In this document: one piece after another, positions 61,871 to 64,000 of the stretch
Position numbering within the stretch: position 1 is the stretch's first letter
Layout of the letters: each line of letters opens with the position of its first letter
From: Mrakia gelida
Lineage: Eukaryota; Basidiomycota; Tremellomycetes; Cystofilobasidiales; Mrakiaceae
NCBI GenBank assembly: GCA_024345305.1
Contig: BRON01000011.1
Span: 1,178,001-1,242,000 of the forward strand
Reading direction: 5' to 3'
Length of the DNA stretch: 64,000 nt
Notes under the pieces: model-generated
Told to the model about the DNA's origin: nothing
Database searches by the model: none
Seen by the model: only the letters and a program-made list of their open reading frames with translations
Made by a program: the position numbers and the translations under genes

Positions 61871-64000
61871 TCAGGTGGCGGACCTGCGAGACGAAAAGAG
61901 AAGCGAAGACGCGTCAGTCGAAAGTCGACGAACAGCAGAAAGAGAGGCGACGAACCTCAAGAAGGTCTCGAAGGAATCCTGGTAGACAGGAGAAGTAGTA
62001 GGTCTGGATGAAGCACAAAGGAAGAATCGGGTCAGCCGAGTTGACGCGAAAAGGTAAGGAAGGAAGAGCAGAACGAAAGACTCACCTCGCGTCGAATGCC
62101 TCGAGATCGAACCCCTCCGAAGCGAGAGCACTCCTGACCTCCTTCACTCCACACGCTCTCAAAGCCGTAATGGGATCCACCTTTGCGTCACCGCACCCGA
62201 AGCAGTAACAGTTCGAGATCCTCTCCTTCACAGGAGCTCGTCGTCCCAACTTTCCCACTGCCCATCCAACCCAAATACACCAGCCATGTTGACGAACCAC
62301 CCGTTAGGCGATCTCATCCACCAGTCAACCTTCCTATCCCCCTTTCGATCGAAGCGAGGACCAAGCTGCTTGATGCGAGCGAGGTTGAGAGCGAACGAAG
62401 CGGTCCAAATCGACGCGTATCCTCCGACGAGTTCCGAGTCGCGATGGAGGGAAGGATGGACAAGGGAGAGGTTGCGATAGCACTCGGGTGAGCAGGCGAG
62501 GGTGGTAGAGACGGTGGGTAGAGGGGTGACGGAGCAGACGAGGTCGAGGACTCCGAGGATGGGAAGCGAGGTAGGGATGAGCTGGAGGGTTCGGTCCTGC
62601 AGGAGACGAACGAGGAGAAGATGATCAGTTCGGAGTTCGGAAGAAATCTCGAGAAGGATGTTTAGCTCGCCCAATCGCTCCATCGAAGATCACATCGTTC
62701 AGCGGAGAACGTGAAGTGGTAGGTGTACTCGTACGGCCTCGCGAACTCGCGGAACCTCGTCGGAGAAAGAATCGTCCCTTCGAGGAACCTGGTGGTGACT
62801 CCGATGTTCATGTACGCTCCTGCGTCGTCTCCCGGATAGTACCACTCGATCTCGACCTCCCGGGCTCTGGCACCATCCCAAGCCTCTCGGAATGAGAGGG
62901 AAGGGGGTCGTTCCGGATAGGCCTTCGCGAGCTCGAATCCTTCCTCGTAGTCGCCGAACGTGAGGTAGATGAACTCGATCGGTGAGTGAGACTGTCCCTG
63001 GAACTCGGCGACGTCCTCGAAGAAGGTGCGAGCCGAGGAGAAGCCGGAGGGAAGAGCGATGACCCAGAGGCTTCGGAGGTTGGGATGGATGTCGCCGGTG
63101 AAGATGGTAGGAGCCATGCCGAACGGAAAGACGATGAAGAACCTCGTAACGACGAATTGAGTGGATCCCAAGGAAGCGGATGAGTCTCTCGGCTAGTTCG
63201 ACGGCGGGGACGCCTCGTCCGCTGTTCAACTCTGGGACGACGAGGGGAGAGGTTCGAGGAGGGAGGGAGACGAGGGAGTTGAAGTGGATCCTCTGATCCG
63301 AGGGATAGATGGCATCGGTGATTCCAAGCGTGGTGATCTCCTCTCGACGGTATACGAGCTCGAATATCTCGTTGGTGAGGAGGCTGAAGGGGAAAGAGAT
63401 GGTCGAGAGGTTGATGAGGGAAGGGAGGGCGGCGAGCAGGACTCTGGACGACGACGTCGCCGTGTTCCACTCGATTCCCATGCCGGATGCTTCGATGGTG
63501 AGGACTCTGTATACCATAAACAGCCTCTTAGTCAGCTGGAAGATCCGCGTCGAAGGTTGAGGGAAAGAGACGAAGGGGGAAGAGAAACGAACCGAAGGAG
63601 CTCCCCTCTCTGCTGGTATCGGGCGATAGCAGCAAGAGGTTCGAAGGAAGCTTTGCTCCTGACCACGAATTCGACTTCTTGGAAGAGCAGAGGGCTGGCA
63701 ACCTGGGAAGAGGAATGTTAAGACTGTGTCAGCCTCGAGTATAGCGGCACGACGAAGGGAAGAAGGGAGGTTGAGCTCACCGATCTCAAGTATCGATTGG
63801 TGGACGAGATGGCTCGAAGATCCGAATGCGAGATGCAGTCGTACTTTAAGATCTGAGTGAGGACCTCGACGGGGACTCGGTTGATGGGAGAATGCTGAAG
63901 GTCAAAGAGAAGAGGAGGGGAAGGGAGGTAAAGAGAAGGATGAGCTCGTCCGTCCCTTCACCTCTCCTCCTTCCCCGATCGCTTCCATCCAGACTCCTTC
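61871..64000 (-). pseudogene. F-box-like protein, family B member 2, with two frameshifts; 5' end outside window
   Basis: Visible exons: 63894-63781, 63702-63593, 63506-62671, 62596-62086, 62003-61956 and 61883-61871; the first coding exon should lie beyond 64000. The exon layout matches member 1, with the F-box exon the same 114 nt (HSPINRVPVEVLTQILKYDCISHSDLRAISSTNRYLRS). Exon 63506-62671 carries one extra base near 63138-63143: ..HSIRRYEV, then FIVFPFGMAPTIF out of frame. Exon 62596-62086 lacks one base near 62231-62250, giving a TGA at 62230-62228 just before the Cys motif CYCFGCGDA. The intron after 62671 starts with GC (GCGAGC) where member 1 has GT. Two frame changes make this a likely pseudogene; sequence error is the alternative. 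Confidence 0.62.

Overview
The window is nuclear DNA of a GC-rich fungus. The gene style suggests a basidiomycete, most likely a red-yeast-type Microbotryomycete such as the Rhodotorula/Sporobolomyces group; this placement is an inference. Evidence: very dense short spliceosomal introns (50-150 nt, GTGAGT/GTTCGT/GTCAGT donors, CTGAC branch sites, CAG/TAG acceptors), strongly C-ending codons, short intergenic gaps, and only single eukaryotic genes (no operons, IS elements or CRISPR arrays). Most gene models below were rebuilt exon by exon from splice signals. For the genes marked intact, the summed exon lengths are exact multiples of three.

Layout. 1-0.7 kb: end of a MYND zinc-finger gene with an in-frame stop. 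1.1-2.5 kb (-): short-chain dehydrogenase. 2.8-5.1 kb (+): MAK11-type WD40 ribosome-biogenesis factor. 5.7-8.6 kb (+): 17-exon citrate synthase ending in the peroxisomal signal AKL. 10.4-16.3 kb (+): a 1,697-residue kinase combining a calponin-homology domain, a Cdc7/Cdc15/SepH-type kinase and a C1 finger. 17.1-18.8 kb (-): coiled-coil/F-box protein. 18.9-21.0 kb (+): RIT1 initiator-tRNA phosphoribosyl transferase. 21.5-24.3 kb (+): 14-exon DHA2-type MFS transporter. 25.1-28.2 kb (-): two more coiled-coil/F-box paralogues, one interrupted by a stop. 28.6-36.6 kb (-): 35-exon ABCC transporter of 1,643 residues. 38.2-40.1 kb (-): casein kinase I. 41.7-43.1 kb (-): ThuA-like protein. 43.3-47.3 kb (+): F-box/LRR protein. 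48.3-49.6 kb (+): fourth coiled-coil/F-box paralogue. 49.8-52.2 kb (+): an F-box-like gene of a second family, frameshifted. 52.4-55.2 kb (-): isocitrate-lyase-family enzyme with a mitochondrial-type leader, probably 2-methylisocitrate lyase. 55.5-57.7 kb (-): apolipoprotein N-acyltransferase-like C-N hydrolase. 57.9-61.5 kb (-): APC6/Cdc16. 61.9->64 kb (-): second member of the second F-box family, with two frameshifts.

How the genes relate. Two enzymes belong to C2/C3 carbon use (peroxisomal citrate synthase; methylcitrate or glyoxylate lyase). Three concern cell-cycle exit (Cdc7-like kinase, casein kinase I, APC6). The rest are housekeeping (MAK11, RIT1) or transport. The striking theme is seven F-box or F-box-like genes in 64 kb, in two lineage-type families. 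Three of these seven carry stops or frameshifts while every conserved housekeeping gene is intact, which points to rapid birth-and-death of adaptor genes.

Other notable signals are two adjacent, nearly identical introns in the citrate synthase gene (an intron-copying signature), an 8-nt micro-exon inside an ABC transporter P-loop, two GC-AG introns, a frequent GTTCGT donor class and an over-used ACGCGT palindrome in introns.
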